Source of the DNA: Propionibacteriaceae bacterium ZF39
GTDB lineage: Bacteria; Actinomycetota; Actinomycetes; Propionibacteriales; Propionibacteriaceae
Length of the DNA: 64,000 bases
Assembly (NCBI GenBank): GCA_039565995.1
Contig: CP154795.1
Coordinates: forward strand, 1,302,001-1,366,000
Direction: 5' to 3'
The notes below the pieces were generated by a model. That model saw nothing but the letters and a program-made list of their open reading frames with translations, did no database searches and was not told where the DNA came from. The position numbers and the translations under genes are program-made. Positions 62,404 through 64,000 of this stretch are shown here, piece by piece (position 1 is the first letter of the stretch; every line of letters starts with the position of its first letter).

Positions 62404-64000
62404 ATGGCGACGACATATCCCGACTGGGTGCTCGAGCTCGATGACTCACGGCTGCTGGCTCACTTCGATCCCGAGACGCTGCGGCGTGGGCGGGTGTACG
62501 CCCAGCAGGCGCGGGTCGGCCGCGTCTCGGTGGCGACGGGCATCGTGGCGGCCCAGGTCCGTGGGTCGGGGCATCAGCACTACTACACGTCGGTCGCCCT
62601 GCCGCGGGGGATCGAGTCGCTCGTGGCTTCGTGCAGTTGCCCGATGCGGCAGGACTGCAAGCACGCGGTGGCGCTGATCCTCCACCTGCGGCAGAGCATG
62701 AAGCAGTCGCGGACGCCGCCATGGCAGCAGACCCTCGACCCGGTGGTGGGCCGCGCGGCCCGCAGCCGCAGCGGGGAGAGCCTGGCGTTGCAGTTCAATC
62801 TGTCGATGAACGGCTATTGGGTGCGGCCGCTGAAGCGGGGAGCGCGTGACAACTGGGTGAAGACCGGTGCCGAATGGGAGGACCTGCGGTTCGGTTTCGG
62901 CGGCCGTCTCGACCCGACTCAGCGCGAGCCGCTGGCCCGGCTGCTCGGAACCCGGCGCCAGGATCCCTATGGCTATGCCTCGCGCGTCACCCAGCTCTAT
63001 CTGTCCGACCTGACTCCCGGGAGCTGGGTCGAACTCAGGCGAGCCCAGCAGGCCGGGGTCGAATTCGTTGCGGGAGAGGATGCCCAGCGTCGTCCCCTGC
63101 CGCCGATCAGCGTTCTCGAGGAGCAACTCGAACCCGCAGTCGTGATCGATCGCGCACCGCAGGGCGGCATCAGCGTGGCGACCAAAATCCTGTTGGGCGA
63201 TCTGGAGCTGACGGTCCCGCGCGAGGCCTACATCGGGCGCCCGGCTCACGGCGCGGTCGTCGAGGAGGGGGGCCAGCTGCTGATCGGTGCCTTCACCCGC
63301 GCGCTCGATGAGGCCGAGCATCAGCTGTTCACCGGCGATGATGCGGTCCAGGTGCCCGAGAGTGATGTGGCGCTGTTTGCGAGCGGCTTCCTGCCGAAGC
63401 TGCGCGACAGGTTCGGCGTGCATGTCCACGGGGGCGTCGAATTGCCTGAGCTCCTGCCCCCGACCCTGCTGTGCCGGGTCGAGTTCGGTGTCCGGAGTGC
63501 CCGGATCGAGTGGGGCTATCGCTATCAGGTCGGTGAACGCGTTCACGACCTGCCCGCCGTGCCGAGTGCCGACGATCCGCCGCTGCGGGACGAGGCAGCC
63601 GAGGCGGAGCTTGCGGCGTCGCTCCCTGCCGGCGCGTGGCGTACGCAGGGTCTGCGCGACAAGGTGCAGTTGGGTCCGGTGGTCCTGACCGGGCGGGAGC
63701 TGATCGACTTCGTCGGACGGGTGCTGCCCGAACTGCAGGAACGCGACGATGTCGAGGTCGTGACCAACGAGCCGCCACCGGAATTCCGCGAGGCCGAGGA
63801 GGCGCCCACGGTCACGCTACGGGTCAGCGATCCGCAGGTGGGCGACTGGTTCAACCTGGGCGTCGAGATCACGGTGGCGGGAGAGCGGGTCCCGTTCGAG
63901 GCGTTGTTCCGGGCGTTGTCGATGGGGGACGACCACCTGATGCTCGACTCGGGGACCTGGTTCTCGCTCGAGCGCCCGGAGCTCGACCAGCTGCGTGCCG
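62404..64000 (+). CDS. SWIM zinc-finger protein, probable SNF2-family helicase, N-terminal part
   Basis: The frame from ATG at 62404 is open to the right edge (532 codons). The N-terminal SWIM motif is C77-S-C79-(5)-C85-K-H87, in ASCSCPMRQDCKHAVALILHL, a zinc site that binds DNA or protein. The next 430 residues are of mixed structure with no helicase motifs yet; in actinobacteria such N-termini belong to long SNF2/Rad54-like proteins of the HelZ type, whose ATPase core would lie beyond the window. TAGCAT nine bases upstream may be its -10 element. Confidence 0.8.
   Translation, partial: MATTYPDWVLELDDSRLLAHFDPETLRRGRVYAQQARVGRVSVATGIVAAQVRGSGHQHYYTSVALPRGIESLVASCSCPMRQDCKHAVALILHLRQSMKQSRTPPWQQTLDPVVGRAARSRSGESLALQFNLSMNGYWVRPLKRGARDNWVKTGAEWEDLRFGFGGRLDPTQREPLARLLGTRRQDPYGYASRVTQLYLSDLTPGSWVELRRAQQAGVEFVAGEDAQRRPLPPISVLEEQLEPAVVIDRAPQGGISVATKILLGDLELTVPREAYIGRPAHGAVVEEGGQLLIGAFTRALDEAEHQLFTGDDAVQVPESDVALFASGFLPKLRDRFGVHVHGGVELPELLPPTLLCRVEFGVRSARIEWGYRYQVGERVHDLPAVPSADDPPLRDEAAEAELAASLPAGAWRTQGLRDKVQLGPVVLTGRELIDFVGRVLPELQERDDVEVVTNEPPPEFREAEEAPTVTLRVSDPQVGDWFNLGVEITVAGERVPFEALFRALSMGDDHLMLDSGTWFSLERPELDQLRA

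Noticed and set aside
60372-62444. A 690-codon plus-strand frame opposite xfp and the OxlT-like gene
   Set aside because: It crosses two well-supported genes and has only Asp/Glu/Gly/Arg-rich sequence without domains.

Overview
The window is 64 kb of high-GC, gene-dense DNA with actinobacterial hallmarks: a WhiB regulator, F420 biosynthesis genes, LCP proteins, DUF3039, DUF3499, DUF2017 and DUF5719 families, a MurT/GatD pair, and leaderless promoters of the TAnnnT type. Gene order matches two blocks of the Mycobacterium tuberculosis chromosome as I remember it: Rv3268-Rv3248c on the left and Rv1330c-Rv1341 in the middle. Phosphoketolase, an OxlT-type carrier and the composition suggest Propionibacteriales or a relative, but the genus is inference. 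No rRNA, CRISPR array, prophage or intact transposon was seen.

Left block (1-18.1 kb) is cell-envelope and cofactor biology: two LCP-type genes (one cut by the window edge), a family 2 glycosyltransferase, a TIGR03089 protein, GDP-mannose synthesis (manC, manB, a phosphosugar-isomerase-like SIS protein), F420 maturation (cofD/fbiA and cofE/fbiB), whiB2, a 1091-residue membrane glycosyltransferase with its DUF5719 partner, a degenerate metallopeptidase, DUF3499, a Trm112-like protein and ahcY.

18-31 kb is mixed housekeeping and stress: a SixA-type phosphatase, DUF3039, an MFS exporter, a CoA-disulfide-reductase/rhodanese fusion under a CsoR/CstR-like operator, a DEAD-like helicase, a tail-anchored Ser/Thr kinase next to an RDD protein, malQ, an ECF-like sigma factor with a membrane partner, and an FGGY sugar kinase. 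31-36 kb has a frameshifted MmgE/PrpD gene, an alkB homologue with a LexA-like box on its start codon, and NAD salvage (pncA, pncB) beside clpS and DUF2017.

36-45 kb holds a feoA-feoB-feoC-like operon behind an iron box, then murI, an MBL-fold hydrolase like Rv1339, rph, rdgB, thyA and folA (the last four genes overlap by a few bases each), a GNAT protein, tRNA-Leu, bcp, DUF3618, a GroES-like protein and tRNA-Lys. 45-57.5 kb has an unrecognised beta-propeller/polytopic membrane pair, a convincing ACC deaminase, a frameshifted DUF1345 gene, a meta-cleavage-type hydrolase, an alkyltransferase-like protein, an MBL hydrolase, gatD-murT, a zinc alcohol dehydrogenase and topoisomerase IB.

57.6-58.5 kb is an AT-richer scar containing the decayed C-terminal end of a type ISP restriction-modification enzyme. 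The window ends with phosphoketolase, an OxlT-like carrier and the start of a SWIM-domain SNF2-type protein. The best candidates for follow-up are the three operator-like sites (CsoR/CstR, LexA, DtxR/IdeR), the propeller/membrane pair, the restriction-enzyme remnant, and an odd genome-level preference for the TAT tyrosine codon.
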